Shown in pieces: positions 54,707 to 63,294 of a stretch of DNA of 64,000 nt. Numbering within the stretch: the stretch's first letter is position 1; every line of letters begins with the position of its first letter. The DNA is from Flavobacterium sp. RSP15 (GTDB lineage: Bacteria; Bacteroidota; Bacteroidia; Flavobacteriales; Flavobacteriaceae). Under the pieces are notes generated by a model. The model was given only the letters and a program-made list of their open reading frames with translations. It made no database searches and was not told where the DNA came from. A program made the translations under genes and the position numbers. The stretch is from NCBI RefSeq assembly GCF_003968755.1, contig NZ_RYDL01000001.1:124001-188000 (forward strand), given 5' to 3'.

Positions 54707-54714
54707 CAAATGTA
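54707..54714 (-). promoter_or_regulatory. -7 promoter element of the ABC exporter gene
   Basis: Minus-strand TACATTTG, exact TAnnTTTG, 18 bases before the start codon. Confidence 0.65.
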
Positions 54715-54853
54715 AGACTATAGCGAATGAATACAAAAAAATACTAGTATTTCATTACAAAGATAAAGTGCTATTATAGAGCACGAAAGAAAATTGAGTC
54801 ACAATTTTATTGATTTTTTTTACTTTTTTGCTTGTAGATACGATTTCTAGCAG

Positions 54854-54861
54854 TATATTTG
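54854..54861 (+). promoter_or_regulatory. -7 promoter element of tRNA-Val
   Basis: TATATTTG, exact TAnnTTTG, 37 bases before the tRNA; a T-rich TTTTTTG lies 23 bases upstream as possible -33 part. Confidence 0.7.
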
Positions 54862-54898
54862 CACTTGCAATAGAGATATCAAAATCTAAATTGTACAG

Positions 54899-54976
54899 GG
54901 GCAATTAGCTCAGCTGGTTCAGAGCACCTCGTTTACACCGAGGGGGTCGGGGGTTCGAACCCCTCATTGCCCACCA
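54899..54976 (+). tRNA. tRNA-Val (anticodon TAC)
   Basis: Cloverleaf read by eye: acceptor GGGCAAT (54899-54905) pairs with ATTGCCC (54966-54972), D-loop region TAGCTCAGCTGGTTCAGAGCA, anticodon stem CCTCG/CGAGG with loop TTTACAC (anticodon TAC), T-arm GGGGGTTCGAACCCC, discriminator A and an encoded CCA (54974-54976). It reads GUA, and with wobble other GUN codons. A terminator-like hairpin follows. Confidence 0.97.
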
Positions 54977-54984
54977 TAATTTGC

Positions 54985-55021
54985 AAACCTTCAAAGTCAT
55001 TTGATTTTGGAGGTTTTTTTT
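54985..55021 (+). terminator. Terminator after tRNA-Val
   Basis: AAACCTTCAAA (54985-54995) pairs with 55006-55016 with one G-U pair, followed by a T-run. Confidence 0.8.
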
Positions 55022-55183
55022 ATGGTTCGAAAAATTGACTGATATTTTATAAATCCCTCAACACCATTGATTACTAACAATTATAGGTTCGAATCGTGTA
55101 AGGTGAGACATAATCCAATAAAAATGATGGTTTTTATATCCTACATTTTCTTCCTTTTTTTAGCATTTTTCCAAAACAGAAAT

Positions 55184-56518
55184 TTAATTATCAACTAGAC
55201 AAATTACAAAAGCTGTTTCTTTACCTTCATTTTGATATGCCAGATACCCTCCGTGCGCTTCGACTATACTTTTAGATAAAGTCAAACCTATTCCGGCTCC
55301 TTCGTTACGAGTGGTAAAAAAAGGTAAGAATATTTTGCTTTCTATTTCTTTTTCAATGCCTTTTCCGTTATCGGTAATCTTAATAAAAATTCTCTTTTCT
55401 TTAACTTCTGCCGAAATAATAATCCGCTTTTTTTCTGTATTTGCCAGGGCGTAAATACAATTCGTCAAAAGATTAATCAATACATGTTCCATTTGCTGAA
55501 TGTCAACATTTAGCCTGTGGTCGAAAGCAATCGTGTTTATGACTTCTATTTGTTTTATTTTGAAAATTGGAGCCATCATTTGGAAACTGTTTTCAACCAT
55601 TTTCAACAATTCTGTTTTTTCTTTTTTGGGAGATGGCAGCATGGCCAGTTTGCGGTAACTTTCAACAAATTGCTGTAGATGGTCGCTCCGCCTTAACATC
55701 GTGGCAACACTACTTTTCATATCGTCCAAGTCTTCCGTTGAAATGGTTTCCTGCTGAACTAAATCCTGTAGATTCTGAGAAAGTGACCGAATGGGAGTAA
55801 TCGAATTCAACAATTCATGAGAAATAACCTTCATCAGATTGACCCAAGCCTCTTTCTCTTTTTTCTCGATTACATTTTGAATCGAATCCAGCAAAACGAT
55901 AAAATAATCCTGATTGTAAATTTCACTCCTCGAAGTCTGCAACACAAATGTTTGTCTGTCTTGTTGATTCACACGGATCTCTAATGACGTTTTAATTTCC
56001 TGAAAATCTTGCTCCTCGATAACTTCACACAAAGAAGGCAACTGATTTTTCAGATATTTCCATTTGGAAACTTTTGGAACGTTAAAATGTTTGGAAAAAT
56101 AATCATTCATCAAAAATATATTCCAATCGGTTTCCTGTTTTTGCAGGATAATAATTCCAGTTTCAATATTGTTCAAAATAGAACGGTAAATAATGTCTTT
56201 TGAAACTTCTTCGTTTTGTTTGTTTTTTAGATTTTCATACAATTTAAATACGTTGGAATAATTTTCATACGATTTATGCTTTGAAAAATCGGAGGTGAAA
56301 TCATTTTGCAAAATAGAAGTAATCGTTCTGTCGAAAAGTAAAAAGGCCTGCTTCACATAAAAATACATTTCAACGAGCAGTATAAAAATGATAAGGACAC
56401 CAAATACGGCCGTGAAAACCAGTCCTTTTTGAAAAAGAAAGAAGGAAATTCCGGTAGTCAAAAGAATAAGTAGCAATCTTATAAAAAGGAGATGGTATAT
56501 TTTCCAGGATGTAAACAT
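55184..56518 (-). CDS. Sensor histidine kinase (NtrY-like)
   Basis: 444 residues from the ATG at 56518, which lies one base after the regulator's stop codon. Two N-terminal helices (LLFIRLLLILLTTGISFFLF and FTAVFGVLIIFILLVEMYF) anchor it; a PAS-like linker follows, then HisKA with the phosphoaccepting H234 in VISHELLNSITPIRS, and the ATPase with N box LLTNCIYALAN, DNGKGIEKE and GAGIGLTLSKSIV. It phosphorylates the upstream sigma54-type regulator. An in-frame ATG at 56566 would overlap the regulator gene by 47 bases and is less likely. Confidence 0.9.
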   Translation of the reverse strand: MFTSWKIYHLLFIRLLLILLTTGISFFLFQKGLVFTAVFGVLIIFILLVEMYFYVKQAFLLFDRTITSILQNDFTSDFSKHKSYENYSNVFKLYENLKNKQNEEVSKDIIYRSILNNIETGIIILQKQETDWNIFLMNDYFSKHFNVPKVSKWKYLKNQLPSLCEVIEEQDFQEIKTSLEIRVNQQDRQTFVLQTSRSEIYNQDYFIVLLDSIQNVIEKKEKEAWVNLMKVISHELLNSITPIRSLSQNLQDLVQQETISTEDLDDMKSSVATMLRRSDHLQQFVESYRKLAMLPSPKKEKTELLKMVENSFQMMAPIFKIKQIEVINTIAFDHRLNVDIQQMEHVLINLLTNCIYALANTEKKRIIISAEVKEKRIFIKITDNGKGIEKEIESKIFLPFFTTRNEGAGIGLTLSKSIVEAHGGYLAYQNEGKETAFVICLVDN

Positions 56519-56519
56519 A

Positions 56520-57869
56520 TTAGTTGGTGCTGATGTTATATTTTTCAATTCTTCGGTATAAAGCACCTCTTGACAATCCCAATTCCTCAGCCGTTTTACT
56601 GATATTGTTATTGTTTTTCAATAGCATCTTTTCGACGGCTGATTTTTCGATAGCCGACAGCTGAATATCGTCTGGATTATCCTCGTAAGTTGTTATTTGT
56701 TCTAAATCTAAGTCGGAAACTTTAATATGATTTTTCTCGCAAAGAATCACGGCGCGTTCTATTCTGTTTTCCAATTCTCTGATGTTTCCGTTCCAAGCAT
56801 GTTTTTCGATTTGTTCCAATGATTTTTCATCAAAAGCGATTTCATCTCGTCCGTACTTAGCCATCATTTTTTGCAAGAGATAGTGAGCCAAAGGGATCTT
56901 GTCTTCGTTGCGTTCTCGTAATGGAGGCAAAACAATTTCCATAGTGTTAATGCGATAATATAAATCCTCCCTAAAGTTTTTATCTGCTACTTCTTGCTTT
57001 AAATTCAAGTTGGTGGCGGTAATAATACGAACATTCAAAGGTCTTGATTTGGATTCGCCCAATCGGGTTATTGTTTTGGTTTGAATAGCCTGAAGGAGTT
57101 TAGATTGTAGATGCAGTGGTACATTTCCAATTTCATCTAAAAAAATAGTTCCATTTTCAGCCAATTCAAAACGTCCCGGAGTATCTGTTTTGGCATCGGT
57201 AAAAGCTCCTTTGGCGTAACCAAATAGTTCGCTTTCAAAAATATTGGCATTCAAAGAACCCAAATCAACGGGAATAAAAGCATTATTTTTTCTTTCGGAC
57301 TGCAGATAGATGTGATGTGCCAAAACAAATTTACCGGTACCATTTTCTCCAAGGATTAAAACATTGGCTTCTGTTATTGCGACTTTATCAGCCAGTAAAT
57401 AAGCCTTTTTTATAGCCTCTGAATTACCAATAAAGAAATCGTCAGTAGTGGCAACATCAATTAGTTTCTTTTGTTCTTTGCGTGATTTACTAACAGCTTG
57501 TCTAACAATATTAAGCAATTTTTCGTTGTCCCAAGGCTTTAAAATATAATCAAAAGCCCCTGATTTTAATCCTTCAACAGCTGTTTCTACTTTACCAAAA
57601 GCGGTCATTAAAATAACAATGGTTTTTGGCGAAAGCGTTTTTATTTCCTTTAACAGATACAAACCTTCTCTTCCGTCCTCGAAACCTATTCTGTAATTCA
57701 TGTCGAGTAAAACCACATCAATGGTACTTTTTGACAATAATTCAACCACATTTTTTGGATTAGTGCGTGTATAAATGTTCTCAAAATGTTTTTTGAGCAG
57801 CATCTTAGCAGCAAAAAGGATGTCTTCCTGATCGTCAATCACTAAAATGCTTGCGTTTGTCTTTTTCAT
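56520..57869 (-). CDS. Sigma54-dependent response regulator (NtrC family) with a GAFTDA loop
   Basis: 449 residues from ATG 57869, which begins right at the receiver domain (SILVIDDQEDILFAAK). D56 in VVLLDMNYRIG accepts phosphate. The central AAA+ domain has Walker A GENGTGKFVLAHH, the sigma54-contact loop GAFTDA (D225; GAFTGA is canonical) and LDEIGNVPLHLQSKLLQ; a Fis-type HTH ends the protein (TAEELGLSRGALYRRIEKY). The kinase gene follows one base after its stop. The divergent export operon starting at 58010 is the probable target. Confidence 0.9.
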   Translation of the reverse strand: MKKTNASILVIDDQEDILFAAKMLLKKHFENIYTRTNPKNVVELLSKSTIDVVLLDMNYRIGFEDGREGLYLLKEIKTLSPKTIVILMTAFGKVETAVEGLKSGAFDYILKPWDNEKLLNIVRQAVSKSRKEQKKLIDVATTDDFFIGNSEAIKKAYLLADKVAITEANVLILGENGTGKFVLAHHIYLQSERKNNAFIPVDLGSLNANIFESELFGYAKGAFTDAKTDTPGRFELAENGTIFLDEIGNVPLHLQSKLLQAIQTKTITRLGESKSRPLNVRIITATNLNLKQEVADKNFREDLYYRINTMEIVLPPLRERNEDKIPLAHYLLQKMMAKYGRDEIAFDEKSLEQIEKHAWNGNIRELENRIERAVILCEKNHIKVSDLDLEQITTYEDNPDDIQLSAIEKSAVEKMLLKNNNNISKTAEELGLSRGALYRRIEKYNISTN

Positions 57870-57893
57870 TAACTGTTCGTTTTTGGACAAAAA

Positions 57894-57911
57894 GTGTTCA
57901 ATACTGAACAC
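57894..57911. promoter_or_regulatory. Palindrome between the regulator gene and the export operon
   Basis: Arms GTGTTCA (57894-57900) and TGAACAC (57905-57911), 4-base spacer. It lies about 60 bases upstream of the sigma54-like promoter, at enhancer distance, and so may bind the NtrC-type regulator. The unit also resembles the ACTGAAC intergenic repeat, so a repeat origin is possible. Confidence 0.5.
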
Positions 57912-57970
57912 GTGAAATTTGTATTAAAAGTAAAATATTTAAAAATCAGGCGATTGCAAGGTTTAAAATT

Positions 57971-57986
57971 TTGGCACGAAATTGCT
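57971..57986 (+). promoter_or_regulatory. Sigma54-like promoter of the export operon
   Basis: TTGGCACG (57971-57978) and TTGCT (57982-57986) match the -24 and -12 elements of sigma54 promoters, 23 bases before ATG 58010. The GG-GC spacing is 9 bases, one less than the canonical 10, so activity is uncertain. Confidence 0.5.
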
Positions 57987-58009
57987 TTGTACACTTGAAA
58001 ATAACAACA

Positions 58010-59248
58010 ATGGACACCATCCTTCCTCGTAAAAATAATAAAAATAAGTATCTATTCATCGCATTGCCGCTTTTTTTGGTTTTGGTCTTTTTGGTTTATT
58101 CTTCAGTGACTAAAAAAAGGAGCCTGAATGTCAAAAGAGCAGAAATTACTATTAAAACAGTCGAAAATAATTTCTTTGAAGATTTTATCGTGTTTCAGGC
58201 AAAAGTAGCGCCATTGAATTCTATTTTGATTAATATTACCGAAGGTGGCGCTGTTCAGGAAATTTATGTTGAAAATGGGGCGATGGTAAAAAAAGGACAA
58301 GCTTTGGCCCGACTTTACAATCCCAACACCGAGTTGAATTATATGCAACAAGAAACTGCCATTATCGAACAAATCAATAATTTGAACAAATCAAAACTCG
58401 ATTTAAGAAACCAGGAGTTGAATTTGGCCAAAGATTTAATTGCAATAGAGCACGATTATTTGGATTCTAAAAATTTATACGATTTAAATAAGAAATTATT
58501 TGAGCAAGAAATCCTTTCTAAAAATGAATGGGAAAAAACAGTAGAAAATTTACGTTTCCAGAAAGAAAGAATGAAAATCATTAAGGAAAGTGTTACCAAA
58601 GAGAAACGGGCGAATCAAATCCAAATTGGACAACTGAATCAATCTATCGCTTTCATGGATAAAAGTTTGGGGATTTTGAGAACAAACAAGCAGCATTTTT
58701 TAATCTCAGCCCCGCTTTCAGGAAGACTTTCTTCTTTTGAACCGATCCTGGGGAAAACATACATTCAGGGACTAAGTATTGGGACAATTGATGTAATGAA
58801 AGGCTATAAATTGCTTGCCGATGTGGATGAGTTTTATTTGAACAAAATCACTGATGGCCAAAAAGGAACAGTCGATTTTAATGGAAAACCAATCCGTGTT
58901 CAGATTACGAGAGTCATTCCCGAAATAAAAAGTGGACGATTTGTGGTCGAATTGAATTTCACTTCCTCAGAAAGTTTGAATTTACAACAGGGATTGAGTT
59001 TTGGGGTTAAATTAAATTTGTCAGAAAAAACAAAAACAGTAGTGCTTTCCAAAGGAAGTTTTTATGAAGAAACCAATGGAAAATGGATTTTTGTTGTCAA
59101 CGGCAGCAAAGGAGAACGAAGAGCAATCAAACTTGGGAAAGAAAATCCATTATATTATGAAGTTCTTGGCGGATTGAAAGCTGGCGAAAAAGTAATCACG
59201 TCATCGTACAAAGATTATAAACGGGCGGAAATATTAAATTTAGAATAA
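58010..59248 (+). CDS. HlyD/MacA-type periplasmic adaptor of an ABC exporter
   Basis: 412 residues from the ATG at 58010; an in-frame TTG at 57971 sits inside the promoter. One N-terminal helix (LFIALPLFLVLVFLVYSSV) anchors it. Lipoyl half-motifs (GGAVQEIYVENGAMVKKG and FLISAPLSGRLSSFEPILG) flank a long coiled coil of about 130 residues, then beta-barrel domains. It bridges an inner-membrane ABC unit to an outer-membrane exit. The ATPase gene follows after 50 bases. Confidence 0.9.
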   Translation: MDTILPRKNNKNKYLFIALPLFLVLVFLVYSSVTKKRSLNVKRAEITIKTVENNFFEDFIVFQAKVAPLNSILINITEGGAVQEIYVENGAMVKKGQALARLYNPNTELNYMQQETAIIEQINNLNKSKLDLRNQELNLAKDLIAIEHDYLDSKNLYDLNKKLFEQEILSKNEWEKTVENLRFQKERMKIIKESVTKEKRANQIQIGQLNQSIAFMDKSLGILRTNKQHFLISAPLSGRLSSFEPILGKTYIQGLSIGTIDVMKGYKLLADVDEFYLNKITDGQKGTVDFNGKPIRVQITRVIPEIKSGRFVVELNFTSSESLNLQQGLSFGVKLNLSEKTKTVVLSKGSFYEETNGKWIFVVNGSKGERRAIKLGKENPLYYEVLGGLKAGEKVITSSYKDYKRAEILNLE

Positions 59249-59298
59249 GAAATAGTAGGAAACATAAAAATAGCATCAATCAAAAAACAAACAATAGT

Positions 59299-60012
59299 AT
59301 GATTCAAATTAAAAATCTTTCAAGAGTATTTAGAACCGAGGAATTAGAAACGAAAGCATTAAGTGAAGTTTCTATAACCATAAATCAAGGTGATTTTGTG
59401 TCCATCATGGGGCCTTCGGGAAGCGGAAAATCCACTTTATTAAATATTGTTGGATTGCTCGACAGCGCTTCCAGTGGAAGTTATCAATTGTTAAATCAGG
59501 AAATGATTGGATTGAAGGAAAAAGGAAAATCGAAAGCCAGAAAAGAAAATATTGGTTTTATTTTTCAGAATTTCAATTTGATAGACGAATTATCGGTTTA
59601 TGATAATATCGAATTGCCATTGATTTATAACAAAGTTCCTTCTTCTGAAAGAAAGAAAAAAGTAGAAGCAATTGCCGATAAATTAGGGATTTCACACCGA
59701 TTAAAACATTATCCACAACAGCTTTCCGGAGGACAACAACAACGTGTGGCCGTGGCAAGAGCTTTAATTAACGATCCGAAAATCATCCTTGCCGATGAAC
59801 CTACAGGAAATCTAGACAGCAAAAACGGAAATGAAGTTATGGAATTGCTCACTGATCTACATTCCAACGGAGCAACGATCCTGATGGTTACACATTCTGA
59901 GTACGATGCGTCTTTTTCCCAAAAAACAATTTTGATGAAAGATGGAATGATACTTTCAGAAAAAAGTAATAAGCGGAATGTAGATGTATTAGTAACCGAA
60001 TTAAAAAAATAA
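59299..60012 (+). CDS. ABC transporter ATP-binding protein (MacB/LolD family)
   Basis: A 237-residue ATPase: Walker A GPSGSGKST near residue 38, Q-loop IFQNFNLIDELSV, signature LSGGQQQRVAVARAL, Walker B IILADEPTGNLDSKNG and the H-loop in MVTHSEYD. The type energises FtsX-like permeases such as the two that follow at 60866 and 63295. The DUF2807 gene begins 4 bases after it. Confidence 0.95.
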   Translation: MIQIKNLSRVFRTEELETKALSEVSITINQGDFVSIMGPSGSGKSTLLNIVGLLDSASSGSYQLLNQEMIGLKEKGKSKARKENIGFIFQNFNLIDELSVYDNIELPLIYNKVPSSERKKKVEAIADKLGISHRLKHYPQQLSGGQQQRVAVARALINDPKIILADEPTGNLDSKNGNEVMELLTDLHSNGATILMVTHSEYDASFSQKTILMKDGMILSEKSNKRNVDVLVTELKK

Positions 60013-60016
60013 AGAC

Positions 60017-60817
60017 ATGCTAAAAGTAATTGTAACGCTAACGACCTTGTTATTAAGTTCTATTTTATTGGCGCAAGTATCAGAAAACAGAGAAGTTGCC
60101 TCCTTTTCAAAATTACAGGCTTCACAAGGAATTGAAGTTTTTTATACCATTTCAAATATAAGAAGTGTAAAAGTAGAAACTGATAATTTAGAAAAATTAA
60201 TTTTGGTAAAAACGGAAGTCGAAAATAATGTTTTAAAATTATATATCGGTTCAAAAGGGTCTAAAACCAAGAATACCAAAACAAATTTTATGAGGATAAA
60301 CAACATAAATACAATTAATGGAATTGATTTTAAAATGTTGAAAATTACGATTTCTGGTCCCAATTTAGAAAGTATTAAAGCACTTTCTGCCGCTACTATT
60401 AAGATTGCAAACTTGAATAAAACACCCGGTTTGGATCTTGCAGTGAGTTCATCGGGAAGTATTTCGGGAAGCTTCGAATGTTCAAATGCTGTGATTGAAG
60501 CCTCCTCTAGTGGCTATCTTGCAGCCACAATTAATGCTTCTACAATTGAAATTGAATCAAGTAGCTCCTCTGATGTCGTTTTATCCGGAAAAGCAAAAAA
60601 AATTACTGTTAATACTAGTAGTTCCGCTGCTTGTAGACTAAAAAATTTAGAGGCTGAAGCCGCAATAATTAAAGCGAGTAGTTCTGCTAATGTTATTGTA
60701 ACAGCGACAAAGTATATCAATGCAAGCGCATCTTCAAGCGCTGCTATTCGTTTTTATGGTAATCCATCTCAAATTGAAAAAGCAGAAAGCTCATCAGGTT
60801 CTATTTCCAATAAATAA
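60017..60817 (+). CDS. DUF2807 (head GIN domain) exported protein
   Basis: A 266-residue protein with a signal peptide (residues 1 to about 19, ending LLAQ). The body is the repetitive right-handed beta structure of DUF2807: ISGPNLESIKALSAATIKI, SSSGSISGSFECSNAVIEA, ASSSGYLAATINASTIEI and more, about every 20 residues, rich in Ser. Surface or periplasmic location is likely. It is inserted between the ATPase and the permease genes (4 and 48 bases), so it may be cargo, or an accessory protein of the exporter. Function unknown. Confidence 0.88.
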   Translation: MLKVIVTLTTLLLSSILLAQVSENREVASFSKLQASQGIEVFYTISNIRSVKVETDNLEKLILVKTEVENNVLKLYIGSKGSKTKNTKTNFMRINNINTINGIDFKMLKITISGPNLESIKALSAATIKIANLNKTPGLDLAVSSSGSISGSFECSNAVIEASSSGYLAATINASTIEIESSSSSDVVLSGKAKKITVNTSSSAACRLKNLEAEAAIIKASSSANVIVTATKYINASASSSAAIRFYGNPSQIEKAESSSGSISNK

Positions 60818-60865
60818 TCTACAAAATCAATAATCTCGGACAGATTAAATAAAAAAACTAGAGTT

Positions 60866-63292
60866 ATGCTGAAAAATTGGACACAAATATTTTTATACCA
60901 TCTAAAAAAAGATAAGCTGTTTGCTGCTTTGAATGTTTTAGGATTGTCAATAGGAATAGCAGGATTAATTTTTGCCATTCTATATTGGAATGATGAACAA
61001 AGCTATGATCAATGGAATCCTGAAAAAGACAAAGTATTTAAAGTTTTTACTGATATAGGGAAAAATGTAATTTGGCCCTACAATCCTGTCACTTTAGAAA
61101 CCTATTTAAAAGACAACCCGAGCGTAGCAAATGTGAATTATCACGATGGGTACCATGCGGATTTTTTTAAATACAAAGAAAAAAAACACTTTATAAATAA
61201 AACGCTAAATACTCAAAACGATTTCTTTGAATTGTTCCCTTTTGAAAGAGTAGCAGGCAACTTAAGTACTGCTTTACTAAAAGAGAATAGTGTAGCGATG
61301 AATCAAGAAACCGCTAAATTATTTTTTAAAGAAGAAAATCCAATTGGGAAGCAAATAATTTATGAGAATACCATTTTAACCGTAACAGCGGTATATAAAG
61401 TCCCAGGGAATTCCTCCATTAATCCTACAATGGTGATTAACCAGATAAAAGAGCAGCTTTTAGAAAATAAAGATTATTGGGGCAATTTTTATTATCATTT
61501 GATGATAAAATTAAAAGATCCTACTAAAGCAGAAGAAATAACCAAAAAAATTAACGAGTTATATTATCAAAATAAAACAGTTAAAGATGCAAAATCAGAT
61601 GGAATGTCAGTTGAAGAGTATATAAAAAGTTACGGTTCCATAAAATCAGTTCTAAACCCATTGATTACCATCCGATTGCATGCTATTGTGCCTGGTATGC
61701 CGGAAGGAAAAGGAAATTATCAATTCCTAGTAATAATGCTAGGATTATCCGTACTTATAATTATTCTTTCTATCGCAAATTATATCAATTTGGCTACAGC
61801 CAATGCTATAAAAAGAGCCAAAGAAGTGGGAATTCGTAAAATCATTGGGGCCTCCAAAATGAATATTGTTTGTCAATTTATTTTTGAATCCATACTAATC
61901 ACTCTGTTTTCGATATTTCTAGCCTTAGTAATTGTAGAATTAAGTCTGCCTTTTTACAATGAATTTTTAGAAAAAGAATTAATCATATACGGAAGTCAGT
62001 TTTACATCCAGCTTATTTTAATTTTTATTATTACTGTGAGTGTTGCAGGAGTTTTTCCAGCTGTTTACGTGGCTAATTTTGAGACTTTAAAAGTACTAAA
62101 AGGTAATTTTGGGAGAAGCAAAAGTGGTATTTGGTTGCGTAACGGAATGCTGATTCTTCAATTTGCTATTGCTAGTTTTTTTATTGTCGGTTCTTATATT
62201 GTTTATGATCAGGTCACTTATTTAGCGAATAAAGATTTAGGATTCAAAGGCGATCAAGTAGTTGCTATAAGGTGGTTTAAATCAAAGGACATTGCAACTC
62301 ACAAAGATGCGAATCAATTAATCTTTAAAAAATATCAAACCATAAAATCGGAAATCGTAAAAATTCAAGGCATTCAACAAATTTCAACAGGAACTTTTAA
62401 GTTTGGTGGAGGAAATGATAATAGTAGCAGTTTTTCCTATAATGGAGAAAACATTCAGGCTAACAACTTAGCTATAGATTACAATATGCTTGACATGATG
62501 CAAATTAAAATCAAAGAAGGTAGGAATATTTCTGAAAAATTAGCCTCGGATAGTATCAATTCAATGCTGATTAATGAAACAGCATTGAGCATGATGAAAG
62601 AGAAAAATCCTATTGGGAAAGAGGTACTTTGGCAAGGTAAAAAGTTAAAAATAATAGGGGTTGTCAAAGATTTTAATTTGTTGAGTCCACAATCAAAAGT
62701 TCCTCCTATGGTTTTCTTTCATCTGAAAACCAATGACTGGCTATTAGGAAATTTGAACAATATTTATGTGAAAATTGATGCAAATAACTCTGGGCAAACT
62801 TTAGCAAAAATTGAGGAATTCTGGAAAGAAAATGTAGATCAAGAGTATCCGTTTAAATATGATTTTGTAGACAAACAATATGCAAGAACATATGAATCTT
62901 ATGTAAAACAAAAGAACCTATTTTCATTGCTAAATTTTGTGGTGATTGGCATTGCTCTTTTTGGTTTGTTTGCTTTGGCTTCGTATTCGATACAAAGTAG
63001 GATGAAAGAAATAGCCATCCGTAAAACCCTTGGTGCAGAAACGAATGCGCTACTGAAAGAATTGTCTAAACAATATATTTTGTATTGCATCATTGGTTTT
63101 TTAATTGCTTTGTTTCCAGTGTATTATTTGTTGAACAAATGGCTCGAAAATTTTGCCTTTAGGATTGACATCACTGTATTTCCATTTATTTTTGGATTCC
63201 TCATACTATTAGTTTTAACATTGATAATTGTGCTTTTAAAAGCGTATACGGCAACCCGAGTTAATGTTTTACATTACTTAAAATACGAATAA
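60866..63292 (+). CDS. MacB-like ABC permease with two FtsX domains, copy 1
   Basis: An 808-residue permease. An N-terminal helix (ALNVLGLSIGIAGLIFAIL) and a MacB-type periplasmic domain are followed by an FtsX domain with three helices (IMLGLSVLIIILSIANYINLA, RAKEVGIRKIIGASK), then a second such half (LLNFVVIGIALFGLFALASYS, EIAIRKTLGAETNALL). It couples ATP hydrolysis to a mechanical pull on periplasmic substrates rather than direct transport. Copy 2 begins two bases after the stop. Confidence 0.92.
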   Translation: MLKNWTQIFLYHLKKDKLFAALNVLGLSIGIAGLIFAILYWNDEQSYDQWNPEKDKVFKVFTDIGKNVIWPYNPVTLETYLKDNPSVANVNYHDGYHADFFKYKEKKHFINKTLNTQNDFFELFPFERVAGNLSTALLKENSVAMNQETAKLFFKEENPIGKQIIYENTILTVTAVYKVPGNSSINPTMVINQIKEQLLENKDYWGNFYYHLMIKLKDPTKAEEITKKINELYYQNKTVKDAKSDGMSVEEYIKSYGSIKSVLNPLITIRLHAIVPGMPEGKGNYQFLVIMLGLSVLIIILSIANYINLATANAIKRAKEVGIRKIIGASKMNIVCQFIFESILITLFSIFLALVIVELSLPFYNEFLEKELIIYGSQFYIQLILIFIITVSVAGVFPAVYVANFETLKVLKGNFGRSKSGIWLRNGMLILQFAIASFFIVGSYIVYDQVTYLANKDLGFKGDQVVAIRWFKSKDIATHKDANQLIFKKYQTIKSEIVKIQGIQQISTGTFKFGGGNDNSSSFSYNGENIQANNLAIDYNMLDMMQIKIKEGRNISEKLASDSINSMLINETALSMMKEKNPIGKEVLWQGKKLKIIGVVKDFNLLSPQSKVPPMVFFHLKTNDWLLGNLNNIYVKIDANNSGQTLAKIEEFWKENVDQEYPFKYDFVDKQYARTYESYVKQKNLFSLLNFVVIGIALFGLFALASYSIQSRMKEIAIRKTLGAETNALLKELSKQYILYCIIGFLIALFPVYYLLNKWLENFAFRIDITVFPFIFGFLILLVLTLIIVLLKAYTATRVNVLHYLKYE

Positions 63293-63294
63293 CC

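Noticed and set aside
55086..55095. GGTTCGAATC, like the T-arm of a tRNA, 110 bases after tRNA-Val
   Set aside because: No acceptor, anticodon or D-arm around it; 10 bases can occur by chance. No integrase or direct repeat nearby to suggest an attachment site.
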